DNA from: Granulicella sp. L46
Lineage (GTDB): Bacteria; Acidobacteriota; Terriglobia; Terriglobales; Acidobacteriaceae
DNA: 64,000 nt
NCBI RefSeq assembly: GCF_009765785.1
Contig: NZ_LMUT01000012.1
Coordinates: 1,584,654 to 1,648,653, forward strand
Reading direction: 5' to 3'
The number at the start of each line of letters is the position of its first letter. Position 1 is the first letter of the stretch. The notes under the pieces are model-generated. The model searched no databases. It was not told the origin of the DNA and was given only the letters and a program-made list of their open reading frames with translations. Both the position numbers and the translations under genes were made by a program. Shown piece after piece: positions 44,646 through 53,945 of this stretch.

Positions 44646-44734
44646 TCTAGCTATTTCGGTTGGCTTTACGCGCGTTATTCGTTTCGCGCATATCTGCAGC
44701 CTACAAGGCGGCGCAGGGCGGGTTCGGCTAATTC

Positions 44735-44764
44735 GCAGTTTCTCAGAACACCGTTTTGCGGGAG
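44735..44764 (-). repeat. Half copy of the palindromic repeat
   Basis: CTCAGAACACCGTTTTGCGG matches one arm of the family; the partner arm is missing. Confidence 0.45.
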
Positions 44765-44961
44765 TCAGGGTATTACTTTCAAGAATCCGACATATCGACA
44801 CCATCCCGGGGTGGGTCGGTGCATTGGCGATTTGGAGCTCATCGAGAGTCAGACGGGTGCTAAGCCTTCGGATGCTGCTCAGTCGCGAGGCTCGGCCCAA
44901 ACAAGCGTTTTACCGATTGTTTATTCAAGAGCGAAACATCGCACACCGGCCTCGCATTTTG

Positions 44962-46446
44962 TCATGCCACCAACTCAACCTCACCAACACGCCAGGACTT
45001 GTCGAACCAGGGTTCGAGAGGTCCATAGAGGCGGAAGAGCATATTCCAGCCTTTGCCGTGAACGGTCTGCACCCAGTTGGCTTCCGGAGTCCCTTGCGGC
45101 AACTTAGGGGCAAACCACACATCGGTCGAGCCGTCGGGATTTGTGACGACTCCCTTGTCGAAACTGTTGACGCTCGGAAAACGTTCGTCGGTCTGCAGGT
45201 TTGAGCGGGTCTGGTTGTCATACAAGGTGAACGACCAGTTGTCCTTAGCCGGGATGTTGGGGGGTAGATGCACCTTGTACGTCTTGCTGCCGTCAAGTCC
45301 GTGGTGGGAACTGTCGGTAAAGGCGCCGGCATATTGCGAGCCTCTACCGGCCATCTTGGCGAACATCGCGGGGGTAATTCCCGTGGCCCAGTAGAACATC
45401 GACGTACGGCGGTCCAAGTCAAACACGCCGGGTTCAAGCAGAAACTCATAGCCCGAGCCATAGCCAGATGGAATCCACCAGGAACTACCCGGATAAATGT
45501 AAGTTCCCTGGTCGCGGCTCCGGAAGGTAAGGGCACGTGCCGTCGCATTGCCGACCGCGACCGCTTCGATGAGGATCCTCTTCATCCGTTCGTCTGGTGC
45601 GAAGGGTTTGCCCTTTTGAAGTCCGATGGAAGCGAATAGTCCCAGAGTCTCGGGGTCCAACGCCTCGTTCGGTTCCATCTCAAGCACCTCGTGAATCTCC
45701 TCGTAGAAATGGAAGCTATTCGAATGAATCGTACTGTGCGGAACGCCGCTCATGTTGGTGAACTTGGTAATCGGCGGGTTCGCGGCCTCCGCCAGTGGAT
45801 AAATCTTCAAGAGCTTCTTGATGCTCTCGACGGCCGGTTTGGGGTCGCCATTCACGAGCATTCCACGTCCTGGCGTCCACACGCAGTAAGTTGCCGGGCG
45901 TACGACGAAGTACCCTTCGGGCACGTCGCCTTTGTAGTCGGGAGGCAGTATTAAGAACTTGCCACCCTGCCCTTTGTCAGGACCCGCATTGCCAAAGTCA
46001 CCGACCCATCGAAACCAGTGGTCGTCGAAGATGCCCAGAACATTGGGCGGAGTCTCCAGCACGATTGGCCCCTTGGTGGTATCAATCCAGGTGAAGAAGT
46101 AAACACTTGAATTGTTCGGCGTCAGCCAGAGCGCCTTCGAGTCCATCAGATCCTCGAAGATCATCACGTTGCCGTCCACGCCGCCGAATTTCTTAGCGGC
46201 AGGAAGAAACGCATGAATCGAAGCACCGGGTATCCCGCGCAAAAACGCCTGAACACCGCGCTGGAAATCGAGATTGTCAAAGACCAACTGGGTCGTCTTC
46301 TCGTCAGGGAAACCGTCAAAGAAGTTGAGTGTTCCAATCCGTGTCTCTACGGCATCGGGCGTTGTAATTTCCGGCGGGATGTCCGTGGTCATCTTCATTT
46401 TCGAGGCGGCTTGAGGGCGGGAGTCTAGCGTTTGGGTTGTGCTCAT
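44962..46446 (-). CDS. DUF1254/DUF1214 domain protein
   Basis: 494 residues. The N-terminal part matches DUF1254 (AVETRIGTLNFFDGFPDEKTTQLVFDNLDFQRGVQAFLRGIPGAS, SKALWLTPNNSSVYFFTWIDTTKGPIVLETPP) and the C-terminal part DUF1214 (SKTYKVHLPPNIPAKDNWSFTLYDNQTRS, VWFAPKLPQGTPEANWVQTVHGKGWNMLFRLYGPLEPWFDKSW). Such proteins are widespread in soil bacteria, often in multiple copies; the biochemical role is unknown. The N-terminus lacks a signal peptide here. It is a single gene flanked by palindromic repeats. Confidence 0.88.
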   Translation of the reverse strand: MSTTQTLDSRPQAASKMKMTTDIPPEITTPDAVETRIGTLNFFDGFPDEKTTQLVFDNLDFQRGVQAFLRGIPGASIHAFLPAAKKFGGVDGNVMIFEDLMDSKALWLTPNNSSVYFFTWIDTTKGPIVLETPPNVLGIFDDHWFRWVGDFGNAGPDKGQGGKFLILPPDYKGDVPEGYFVVRPATYCVWTPGRGMLVNGDPKPAVESIKKLLKIYPLAEAANPPITKFTNMSGVPHSTIHSNSFHFYEEIHEVLEMEPNEALDPETLGLFASIGLQKGKPFAPDERMKRILIEAVAVGNATARALTFRSRDQGTYIYPGSSWWIPSGYGSGYEFLLEPGVFDLDRRTSMFYWATGITPAMFAKMAGRGSQYAGAFTDSSHHGLDGSKTYKVHLPPNIPAKDNWSFTLYDNQTRSNLQTDERFPSVNSFDKGVVTNPDGSTDVWFAPKLPQGTPEANWVQTVHGKGWNMLFRLYGPLEPWFDKSWRVGEVELVA

Positions 46447-47003
46447 TGTTCGATCCTTTGCCGGGCTATTTTGCCAATGGAGAGCGGAAACGGATCAAGA
46501 CTACAAGCCCTGACCTTCCCGGCATACTGTTAAAAGGGACAGGTCCCCGCAGGTAGATTAGAAGGTCGGATAGGTCGAGCTTCAATCTTGAACATGTCTT
46601 ATGGGAAGAGCGTTCAACGGGATTAAAGGATGTCGTGATGTCTTCTGAAATCAGCGTGGGCACACAAGAGCAGCGCTCTGTCGCGGCTTGTTCAACTCTG
46701 CAAATGCGTCTGCCTGCTACTCGCGCTTACGACGCAAGCTCCTCGCATGCCCAGGCTGCCGCTCCCCCCGCGGACCAGTTCGTCGGCTGCATCGGGCAGC
46801 TCGCGGTTTCCTGAAAGTCGGGCTTTCGGCAACTTCGCCCCCCGGGAACTGAACTTTCCGAAAACGCCGTTTCGTGGGAACCGCCAGATTTATCTAGAGC
46901 GCGCAGCCGTTTTCGGTTGCCATGCGCTGCTTTCTAAATTCGCTATGTAGAGTGACCGCGCCCATCGACGTGGGTATATTGTCGTAAGTAAAAGGGGTGA
47001 CTT
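46447..47003. other. Gene-poor stretch with one palindromic repeat
   Basis: A 60-codon frame beginning at 46638 (MSSEISVGTQEQRSVAACST) has no supporting features. The stretch otherwise holds the palindromic repeat copy F. Confidence 0.45.
46805..46882 (-). repeat. Intergenic palindromic repeat, copy F (inverted orientation)
   Basis: Outer arms GGTTTCC and GGGAACC; inner GAAAGTCGGGCTTTCGGCAA and TTTCCGAAAACGCCGTTTCG. The loop is longer than in other copies. Confidence 0.8.
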
Positions 47004-47486
47004 GTGACCGGCACGCGACCCGAACGCCCAATATTGGCAACCGTGATATGTGTGTACGAAGCCTTCATAGTCCTTGGAGCTATAGTTGCATTCTTTTCTC
47101 TCAAGTTTTTCGTACCACTCACAACGCACGCGGCCGTCCATCGCGGTCCCACTTTGGCAGCCAGCGCAATCAACTGGGTGTCCTGCCTACTCGCGATGGC
47201 CGCTGCCATCACACTGTGGCAAATGCGCCGCTCATCGGTACTCTTTCTCGGAGCGCGCTTCGGGATGGCTCTTGTTTTGTTCTTGGCTGGCTTATTTCAC
47301 CCTATTCACGCAATAGCGACCCCGCATTCGACTCAAGGGCTCAGCCCGGCCAACATTGCACATGCATTCCGCATCCTCGGCGTGATCGCCCTTGCTTTGA
47401 GCGGGTTCATCGCCTGGTATGCCTATAAGATCACTGCGCCCCATCGTTTCTTACCGGAATCGGCAGAGCCCGAACTCACTAGCTAG
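47004..47486 (+). CDS. Four-TM membrane protein, unknown function
   Basis: 160 residues with membrane segments near 12-35 (TVICVYEAFIVLGAIVAFF), 53-71 (SAINWVSCLLAMAAAITLW), 80-100 (LFLGARFGMALVLFLAGLF) and 122-143 (ILGVIALALSGFIAWYAY). The start is a GTG with AAGGGG seven bases upstream. No transporter signature. Followed by palindromic repeat copy G. Confidence 0.65.
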   Translation: MTGTRPERPILATVICVYEAFIVLGAIVAFFSLKFFVPLTTHAAVHRGPTLAASAINWVSCLLAMAAAITLWQMRRSSVLFLGARFGMALVLFLAGLFHPIHAIATPHSTQGLSPANIAHAFRILGVIALALSGFIAWYAYKITAPHRFLPESAEPELTS

Positions 47487-47573
47487 TCCCGCAAAAAAGA
47501 ACGGCCGCTCAAGCTTCTGATTGGGCCATGCGCCCTCCAGCCCCCATAACAGGCTGCGGACTCCGCCAACGGC

Positions 47574-47632
47574 CCGTGAAGTCGGGTTTTCGGCAAGTTC
47601 GAGCCGTAGTTGCCGAAAACGCCGTTTTTGCA
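47574..47632 (-). repeat. Intergenic palindromic repeat, copy G
   Basis: Best match to the consensus: GAAGTCGGGTTTTCGGCAAG, a short loop, then GTAGTTGCCGAAAACGCCGT. Lies 88 bases past the four-TM gene. Confidence 0.85.
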
Positions 47633-47784
47633 ATCTGTTCCGGCACGTACTCCTATCTGCGTTATCGTTATCTAGAGAAGTACCCATATGGCAAGTGGGA
47701 AGATCTGCTTACAGAATGACCGCAATCGTCTGTCGCCCGGAGGAGGTGCGCCCAATGAAACTGAATCGACGGTTCAGTCAGAAG

Positions 47785-47850
47785 GTCCTTCGAAACGGGG
47801 TTTTCGGCAACAACGGCTCGAAGTGGAGGGAAACCCGACTTTGGGTGCCT
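47785..47850 (+). repeat. Intergenic palindromic repeat, copy H
   Basis: Left arm CGAAACGGGGTTTTCGGCAA, loop, and right arm GAAACCCGACTTTGGG. Opposite orientation to copy G. Confidence 0.75.
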
Positions 47851-47918
47851 GGGTGAACAGAGACGGTAGGACATGTTGCCAGCCGGCGGCCCGTTCTTCC
47901 GCGCCTAGCGGCATGCGT

Positions 47919-50165
47919 TTAGTTCTTTGGTACCCCTAATCTGCTGTATCTTAGTGATCCCTCCCGCTCAGCAGTCAAGGGCACGGTAGCGACGATCCTT
48001 GTTCCCCGCCATGGTGTCGATTCGACGGAAAAGTTCCCCTGTACAAGATGGATCCGCTCCTCCATACTCACCAGTCCCAGCCCCCGATTCTTCTTCGCCT
48101 CCTCCACATCGAAGCCCACGCCAGCATCGGCCACCACCAGCTGCACTAGGTCTTCCTTGCGTGAAAGCCCCACCCAGAACTGGTTCACGCCACTGTATTT
48201 CACCGCGTTGTGCAGTGCTTCCTGCGCGACTCGGAAAAGGCAAAGTGATACTTCCTTTGGCAACTGAGCGGGTACCTCTGCTGCGGAAAACTCAATGGCC
48301 ACTTCATGTTGCTTCGATAGCTCTTCGCAGAATCCGCGAATGGCGGCGACGATACCCAGGTATTCAAGCTTCGATGAGTGCAGCTGATGCGATAGCGATT
48401 GAACGTCCGCGGCTATCTCGGCACAGTCTTTGTGGATGTTCTCCAGATTTTGTTTGGTAATGTTGGGTTCGCCCTGTGAACGACTAGCCTGGTCAATGCT
48501 GATCGAGAGCAGCGCCAGCCTTTGGCAGATGTCGTCATGCAACTCCCTCGCGATACGGCTGCGCTCCGCCTCCTGCGCTTCAATGAGCTGGCCGCTAACC
48601 TTTTGCAGCGCCTGCTGCGCGATTTTCTGGTCAGTGGTATCAATCGCCGATCCAATGTAGCCGGCAAACGATCCGTCACCGTTCACTCGCGGAGATGCAA
48701 CGTCGAACATCCATCGATACGCCCCATCGCTGCGCCGCAGGCGGTACTCGGTCGAATACGGCCGGTGCGTACTTAATGCCCCTGAGGCTGCATCCAAAAC
48801 GTCCTGCAGGTCATCGGGATGAACGTAGGATGCCCATGTGTGGCCGTATCCCGCTCTTGCACTCGCTCCCGTAAACGCCAGACGCCGGTCGTTCAGATAT
48901 GTCACCCTTCCTTGAGAGTCACTCATCCATATCAGCGACGGAGTAATATCGGCCATCACGCGAAAGCGCTTTTCGCTCTCCCGCAACGCCGCTTCCGCCT
49001 TTCGTTCTCGCGCTCGTTGCCACAACAACCCGATGATCAGGAGAAGCAGAATGATCACCACAGCGCCGGCAGCAATCACGTACGCTCGATGTTCTTCCCA
49101 AAGCGAGGGTGGCCGGTAAAGGATCATACTGCCCGGCGGCAGCTTTGATTCCGCTATATGCCAATGGCGCAGTGCGCGCGAGTCTACCTCCACCTGAAAG
49201 TCAGGACCCTTCGCAATGGGAATATCTTCCGGCCGTGTGCCTAGAACCACTCTTGCTGCCATATCCCCGGTCCGCTGCATGATGTCAGTGCCATCGGGAA
49301 ATGCCCCGCCAATGCAACCATGATTCAGACACAGGTTCGTCCACGCAGAAAAGGTTGGGAGATGTTGTGCAGCCGCGGCGAGCACATCGGAGGACCGAAT
49401 TGAAGGATCAGTCGAACTTTCTGGCGCAAGCTGAAAGAGAATGATGGTATGGGGAGGGAGTGCTGCAACTCGCTCAAGCATCCCGGAACTTGGCGGCCCA
49501 AGGATATCGATCTCTCTTACGGCACCCATATGGCGAAGAACCTCTGCATGCGCCACTCTCCACCAGAATTTCGGACCGACATCGATAACGGCAATCGCCT
49601 TTGAGTCCGGTCGCAGGCGAAGCGCGAGATCGATTGTCTCGCGCAATCCAATCGAACCTTCGATTCCGGTGACTCCCGGCGGTATCTGCTTTCCGTCCAA
49701 TTCACTGGCGGTGACCTGGGTGAAGACGATGGGCACGCCGGGAAATATCCGGTCGCGGTATTCCCTCATGAACTCAAGCGCCTCAAAGTCAGCGGTAATT
49801 AAAACATCCGGCTTAGCTTCCCGGTACTCACGACGGAATGTCTCTGCCAGGCTCTCTTTATAGGATTCGTCCTGGTAACGCTGGTAATCGATGAATGACG
49901 TAAAGAAGTTGACTTCGCCCGGAACGCGTGCCCGGAAGCCCTGTTCAATTGCCTGCAGATTCTGCGAATCGATCTCACCAGCACTGAATACGACCAAGAC
50001 GTTTCTCGCCTGCGAATCTGCCACGGCCGGGGCGACGATGAGAACACACCAAAGCATGGCCAGGATCGAAGGCCAAATGCGCAATAAGAACCTCCAGGAT
50101 ACAACTACGGGGCCCGTGATACCGTGTGCCGATTGGTATGTGCCGCATCTTGTCTCCCGTGGCAC
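47919..50165 (-). CDS. Hybrid-input sensor histidine kinase (ABC-binding-like, PAS, HisKA_3)
   Basis: 748 residues. A signal/TM segment (SILAMLWCVLIVAPAVA) leads to a periplasmic domain of the ABC-substrate-binding type (NVLVVFSAGEIDSQNLQAIE, PGVPIVFTQVTASEL, KAIAVIDVGPKFW), then a TM helix (AYVIAAGAVVIILLLLIIGLL). In the cytoplasm follow a PAS domain (FRVMADITPSLIWMSDSQGRVTYLN), a HisKA_3 dimerisation helix with the phospho-His in RSRIARELHDDICQRLALL and an HATPase_c domain (FRVAQEALHNAVKYSG, ADAGVGFDVEEAKKNRGLGLVSMEERI). This type normally pairs with a LuxR-family regulator, absent here. Confidence 0.88.
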   Translation of the reverse strand: MPRETRCGTYQSAHGITGPVVVSWRFLLRIWPSILAMLWCVLIVAPAVADSQARNVLVVFSAGEIDSQNLQAIEQGFRARVPGEVNFFTSFIDYQRYQDESYKESLAETFRREYREAKPDVLITADFEALEFMREYRDRIFPGVPIVFTQVTASELDGKQIPPGVTGIEGSIGLRETIDLALRLRPDSKAIAVIDVGPKFWWRVAHAEVLRHMGAVREIDILGPPSSGMLERVAALPPHTIILFQLAPESSTDPSIRSSDVLAAAAQHLPTFSAWTNLCLNHGCIGGAFPDGTDIMQRTGDMAARVVLGTRPEDIPIAKGPDFQVEVDSRALRHWHIAESKLPPGSMILYRPPSLWEEHRAYVIAAGAVVIILLLLIIGLLWQRARERKAEAALRESEKRFRVMADITPSLIWMSDSQGRVTYLNDRRLAFTGASARAGYGHTWASYVHPDDLQDVLDAASGALSTHRPYSTEYRLRRSDGAYRWMFDVASPRVNGDGSFAGYIGSAIDTTDQKIAQQALQKVSGQLIEAQEAERSRIARELHDDICQRLALLSISIDQASRSQGEPNITKQNLENIHKDCAEIAADVQSLSHQLHSSKLEYLGIVAAIRGFCEELSKQHEVAIEFSAAEVPAQLPKEVSLCLFRVAQEALHNAVKYSGVNQFWVGLSRKEDLVQLVVADAGVGFDVEEAKKNRGLGLVSMEERIHLVQGNFSVESTPWRGTRIVATVPLTAEREGSLRYSRLGVPKN

Positions 50166-50387
50166 TTTGTCTACAACTGAGTTATCGCGATAGCTGCTGA
50201 GAGAGCCGCCTCGTCATGCCTGCCGCTTCAGCGGCATCTATGGTCGCACGGCACTACCTCGATTGGTGTGAACCCGCAATTAGAATGCGATCGGAAAGCT
50301 GACACCAATTGTAGCGTTCGAGGTTCGGAGCAAAAAATAAGCCCCGAAAAGGGGGCTTATCTTCCTTCTGGTGAGCATTGAAGAAGC

Positions 50388-50798
50388 CTACGTCTGGTTC
50401 TCGTGCGCTGCCTGCCGCGCCATGGCTCGCAAGGCCTGCATGGAAACGGTGGTGTAGTGCTGAGACATCTTGGCGGATATGTGCCCGGCGAAAGCCATAA
50501 TCATTGCGATCGGCACGCCCTTTTCAGCCAGGCGCGTGATAGCCGTGTGCCGTAGGTCATAGATCCTCAACTTCGGCAATCCGGCCAATTTGCGGATGTA
50601 GTTCCAGTTGTTCTTCATCGCGAACTTCGTCATAGGGCGAGAAGAATCTGGGCGATGGTTACAACCAACGCCGAAAGGGAAGAGATAGTGCTCCGGTTCA
50701 CTGGCTCCTAGGCGGCGAGCGCGTTCCACCAGCCACGCCAGTGATGAGAGCGCTTCCTCTGATTCGACTGGGATAGTCCGGTTGCGATGGCTCAGCAT
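50388..50798 (-). pseudogene. C-terminal fragment of a tyrosine recombinase
   Basis: 136-residue frame with the recombinase C-terminal signature: RIYDLRHTAITRLAEKGVPIAMIMAFAGHISAKMSQHYTTVSMQAL. It provides HxxR-type Arg (as DLRH), His and Tyr but no first Arg and no core-binding domain. The N-terminal half is gone. A relic of another integrase gene in the island. Confidence 0.7.
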
Positions 50799-50954
50799 AG
50801 GTAGCCGGTTACTTGGATTCCCGATTGGGGACCTCAGGCGTCAGACTTCTAGATGTCCGCCGAAAGTCGCGAGGAGGCAGAGTTACACAGAATGTCTTCC
50901 CGGGAACTCTGAGCAACTCTTTGGAAGCGAGCCACTTCGGCAGCATGAAGCGGC

Positions 50955-52331
50955 CTAATGAGATTTAGGTCTGCGCACTCCTGACCGCACACCGAGTAAA
51001 GGCGAACGACCAATCGGCGTACGTGGTGTGTTGAGTGGTGGAGCATCCGAAAGACCCTCGAAAAGTTTCTGGGCGGGCCACTCACTGCTCGCGTAAACGC
51101 GCGGGTTTCGTAAGCTTTCCACACCTTCCTGCCAGGAGAGCAGCATTCTCTTTCCGATCCCTCGGAATAGCGGCAAATCGGTCCGCTTTTTTTCAACGAG
51201 TGGTACAGTATCCGCCACCGCGTCACTGATTGCTTCCAGAATTAGGTTTTGCTCTTTTAAAGGTATGCCGAAGGTTGTGGCGATGAACTTCTGTAAGTTC
51301 TTCCCCGGCGTCCAAGTCTTCTTTCCGAGAAAGCTTATTCCTGGAGGATTGTTTTGATACCCGGCGTAGACGGTCGTAGTGAGAAAGTCGTAGGCGGGAG
51401 CCAGATGGACATCTTCGCGTGACGTGTAGAGAAGCGCGATATTCTTGGCGTGGCAATCAGCATTTTTCAAGGCATACGTCAGCATAAGGATGGATGCCAA
51501 GGCTTTGAATGTTTCGTACTGACGAGCACCTGGAACCTGCTCACGCACCGCGCGAGCGATTCGCTCCCAAGTCGTCTCGTACTTCTGTGCGGGCCTTAGG
51601 CCCAGTAAAGCACAGAAATCTTCCATACCCCAGAAGGGTTGGCCATTCTGATCAACGTCAAATCGATGAACAACGAGAGCTTGGCCATCTTGCGAAACTT
51701 CAGTCTTCGCGCTGGGAAGAACTTTACTGACTACTTGCATACACAGATATTCGTTCAGAGCTGCAAATGGCACCCGTTCCGAAGACCCTTTGATGATGTG
51801 TCGGCGGGTCAATAGTGTTGCTTTCTGATGGCGTCCTAGTTCGTTTTTAGGGTGGCCTTCTTTCGTCGTTTCCTCTTCTTGATCGAGGAACTTCGGAAGT
51901 ACACCTGAGACACCGCTGGTTGCGTGTTGACGGACCAGCGCTGCAAACGCTTCTTCTGAGTTGTCTCCCTGGAGGATGTTTTTTACCTCGATGGGCTGAG
52001 GCGGCTCACCTAATTCAACTCCCGGCGCAGCAATCTGAATCCTTCCGATCATGTTTCTGCCGATTACGGATAGCAAGGACAGAGGACTCGCGCCGATGAG
52101 GGGACCAAACTGTTCTTGCAAGACTTGCAGCAAATAGCCTTCCGGCAAGTTCATCTGGAGAACAGGAGGAAGCTGGTCGTCCCATGGGTAGGATTCAGGG
52201 CGTACAGGCATGGTCAGGGAAATGAAATCGTTCTCCTGTGTTTGCGGCAGATAGGTGGTTAGGCTTTTGAAGTCACCTACGGATTCCAGGACGGCGACCT
52301 CTCGACCAAGGACGTAAACGGAGAGCTTCAT
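50955..52331 (-). CDS. hipA: HipA-type serine/threonine kinase toxin
   Basis: 458-residue toxin of a type II system; HipA of Escherichia coli phosphorylates glutamyl-tRNA synthetase. Recognisable parts: the N-subdomain (KLSVYVLGREVAVLE, PPVLQMNLPEGYLL), a nucleotide-binding segment (RRHIIKGSSERVPFAALNEYLCMQV), QALVVHRFDVDQNGQPFWGMEDFCALLGL, the catalytic loop LKNADCHAKNIALLY and the metal-binding LAPAYDFLTTTVY. The last 30 residues form an extra tail. ATGA overlap with hipB upstream. All active-site motifs are present, so it is likely functional; the target is unknown. Confidence 0.88.
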   Translation of the reverse strand: MKLSVYVLGREVAVLESVGDFKSLTTYLPQTQENDFISLTMPVRPESYPWDDQLPPVLQMNLPEGYLLQVLQEQFGPLIGASPLSLLSVIGRNMIGRIQIAAPGVELGEPPQPIEVKNILQGDNSEEAFAALVRQHATSGVSGVLPKFLDQEEETTKEGHPKNELGRHQKATLLTRRHIIKGSSERVPFAALNEYLCMQVVSKVLPSAKTEVSQDGQALVVHRFDVDQNGQPFWGMEDFCALLGLRPAQKYETTWERIARAVREQVPGARQYETFKALASILMLTYALKNADCHAKNIALLYTSREDVHLAPAYDFLTTTVYAGYQNNPPGISFLGKKTWTPGKNLQKFIATTFGIPLKEQNLILEAISDAVADTVPLVEKKRTDLPLFRGIGKRMLLSWQEGVESLRNPRVYASSEWPAQKLFEGLSDAPPLNTPRTPIGRSPLLGVRSGVRRPKSH

Positions 52332-52582
52332 TGTCCTCCTCTTTCACGTCTCAACTCATCGAGAGAACCTGCCATCCCGGATTGAACTAAGTTCACCTCC
52401 AAGCCCAGGACAGCGAGCACCGCTAGAAGCTTTCGCGCTCCAAACTCAGGGGCTTGACCACGTTCAAATCTGAGGAGAGATTCTGGTGCAATGCCTGCTT
52501 GGGCGGCTACATCTTTTTGCTTCAGGCCGAGGGCTCGGCGCTTGTCCACCACGGCTTGTCCGAGGTCTTGAAGACTCTTCAT
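52328..52582 (-). CDS. hipB: HipB-type antitoxin, XRE-family regulator
   Basis: 84-residue helix-turn-helix protein (SLQDLGQAVVDKRRALGLKQKDVAAQAGIAPESLLRFERGQ) that neutralises HipA and represses its own operon. The gene overlaps hipA by four bases. Its start codon touches operator O1, so repression by the HipB dimer at O1 and O2 is expected. The ending LDELRRERGGQ is a flexible tail. Confidence 0.88.
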   Translation of the reverse strand: MKSLQDLGQAVVDKRRALGLKQKDVAAQAGIAPESLLRFERGQAPEFGARKLLAVLAVLGLEVNLVQSGMAGSLDELRRERGGQ

Positions 52583-52650
52583 AAATTGATTTATACATCA
52601 ATTTATACTTAAAAAGCGCAGTTTATTGATGTATTTATCAATAAACTGCG
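52581..52650. promoter_or_regulatory. hipBA operator pair O1/O2
   Basis: Two perfect inverted repeats: ATAAATTGAT-N6-ATCAATTTAT (52581-52606) and CGCAGTTTATTGAT-N6-ATCAATAAACTGCG (52617-52650). They share the half-site TTGAT-N6-ATCAA, with centres 40 bases apart, and sit just upstream of the hipB start. Confidence 0.85.
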
Positions 52651-53186
52651 TCCGCATCACGCTTGTTACATGCGCGCCAAGATTGAATACGTTATTTTCG
52701 TCGCTCATAACCTAAAGGTGGCGAGATAAATCCTGCCGTCAATCCCTATCGGTCACAAAGCTGGCCGATTGCAGGAGCCAGGCGAAGGAACAGGCGGCAA
52801 TGAGATGATGTCGATATTTGGGTCCAAACCTAGGTCCAATCATCCCAAATACCAGCTAAAACGGTGTACTACGACGCAGCACCGGACTAGAAGAATCAAT
52901 ACGTTAGAACATCTGCTTCCGTTTCTGGCCAGGGCGTCCTGTATACCGCACGATAAGGATCACGCTTACGTATAACCATGCGAGTCTTCTATGTGCGGCC
53001 ATAAGCATGAGGGCCTGTTCCCTCAGGTGAAAGAAACGGTAATGGTGCCGTACGATAAGGACGGGCCGAAGAAAAGAATTGAGCGATACTAATCGGAAGT
53101 GAGTGCCCATGCTCGAAGACAAGTCCTAACAGAAAGTCGAAAGACAAGTTGCCACCTCCACAGCACAATACCGGCACGCTAAAGGA
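52651..53186. other. Gene-free stretch right of hipBA
   Basis: Only short, unsupported frames on both strands (for example a 68-codon frame at 52769). No repeat, RNA gene or terminator was recognised. Confidence 0.45.
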
Positions 53187-53510
53187 ATGGGTTATGACAT
53201 CAAGACGATGGGTCTACCAACGTATGAAACACAGAAAGATTTTCATCAGTACCAGCCGCAGGCTGCCGGGAGCCACTATGAGCATGAAAAAGAGTTTGTC
53301 GTGGAGATAATAAAGGGCTTGTTGACAAACAACGTTCCGGCTAGGCCAGTGACGGTCCACTATGCCGATTACTTTCAATGGCTGGATGGCCGGAGAACTC
53401 ATCGAGCAATCGCTCTTTCTACGTTGGCATCCTGGTTGACCGAGAAGGGCGGGGCATGTAAAGCGCAAAATTGCATGTCCGTGCGAGCTTTCAAAGAGGC
53501 AAGATGCTAA
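53187..53510 (+). CDS. Hypothetical protein, weak support
   Basis: 107-residue frame starting at ATG in AAAGGAATGGGTT, with AAAGGA or AGGAATGGG as possible ribosome site. It reads as a normal-looking mixed sequence (EKEFVVEIIKGLLTNNVPARPVTVHYADYFQWLDGRRTHRAIAL) and ends with two or three cysteines. No family recognised; it may be a truncated gene. Confidence 0.35.
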   Translation: MGYDIKTMGLPTYETQKDFHQYQPQAAGSHYEHEKEFVVEIIKGLLTNNVPARPVTVHYADYFQWLDGRRTHRAIALSTLASWLTEKGGACKAQNCMSVRAFKEARC

Positions 53511-53579
53511 AGCGGGTACACCTATTCCCGCAATCCAGGTTCGGCCGGCTGCTCAGGACATAGCAGCATCTCCAGCCCG

Positions 53580-53834
53580 TTATTCCGCACCCCAGCCAAC
53601 TCCCATGTACGCAAGGCGCAACATCATGAGCTTGTCGCATATCTTACAGTGGCAACCCACATCACCGTTGAGTCGCGTACACCCGTACTCCTCTCGGTAT
53701 TTTCCTTCTAGCTCTAACGTCAGTTCTGAATAGGGCATCCTCAATCGGTCATTGCCCGGCCTCGCTACCCGGAATACATCACCCGATTCATGCATTATCA
53801 AGTGGGTCTCGAATTGATCGGGCCAACCGTGCAC
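53580..53834 (-). CDS. Small cysteine-containing protein, unknown function
   Basis: 84 residues from a GTG with AGAAGG seven bases upstream. Central part LIMHESGDVFRVARPGNDRLRMPYSELTLELEG is beta-like; the C-terminus CHCKICDKLMM has a CxCxxC metal-binding pattern. It begins right after the polymerase-tail fragment at 53835-53945. Function unknown. Confidence 0.4.
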   Translation of the reverse strand: MHGWPDQFETHLIMHESGDVFRVARPGNDRLRMPYSELTLELEGKYREEYGCTRLNGDVGCHCKICDKLMMLRLAYMGVGWGAE

Positions 53835-53945
53835 AAGCTCACCTTCTCTGCCGTAGTCTGACCCGTTGCTCCGGCGTGAGGTTGTACTTTGTTGGCGGCT
53901 TGCGTATCGCATACGCCGTGTTGTCAAACTTTTCAGGGGTAGTTG
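53835..53945 (-). pseudogene. Tail fragment of a second Y-family polymerase copy
   Basis: About 35 codons reading KFDNTAYAIRKPPTKYNL and ending RVRLRQRR before a stop. It is clearly homologous to the end of the polymerase at 54571 (EFDDTADEVRKPPTKYSL ... RARLPRRG). It directly follows the truncated YedK frame, so two genes were fused by a deletion after duplication. Confidence 0.6.

Larger units (their letters stand above)
47487..47918. other. Gene-free stretch with two palindromic repeats
   Basis: No supported frame. It contains copies G (47574-47632) and H (47785-47850) in opposite orientation, about 150 bases apart. Confidence 0.55.
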
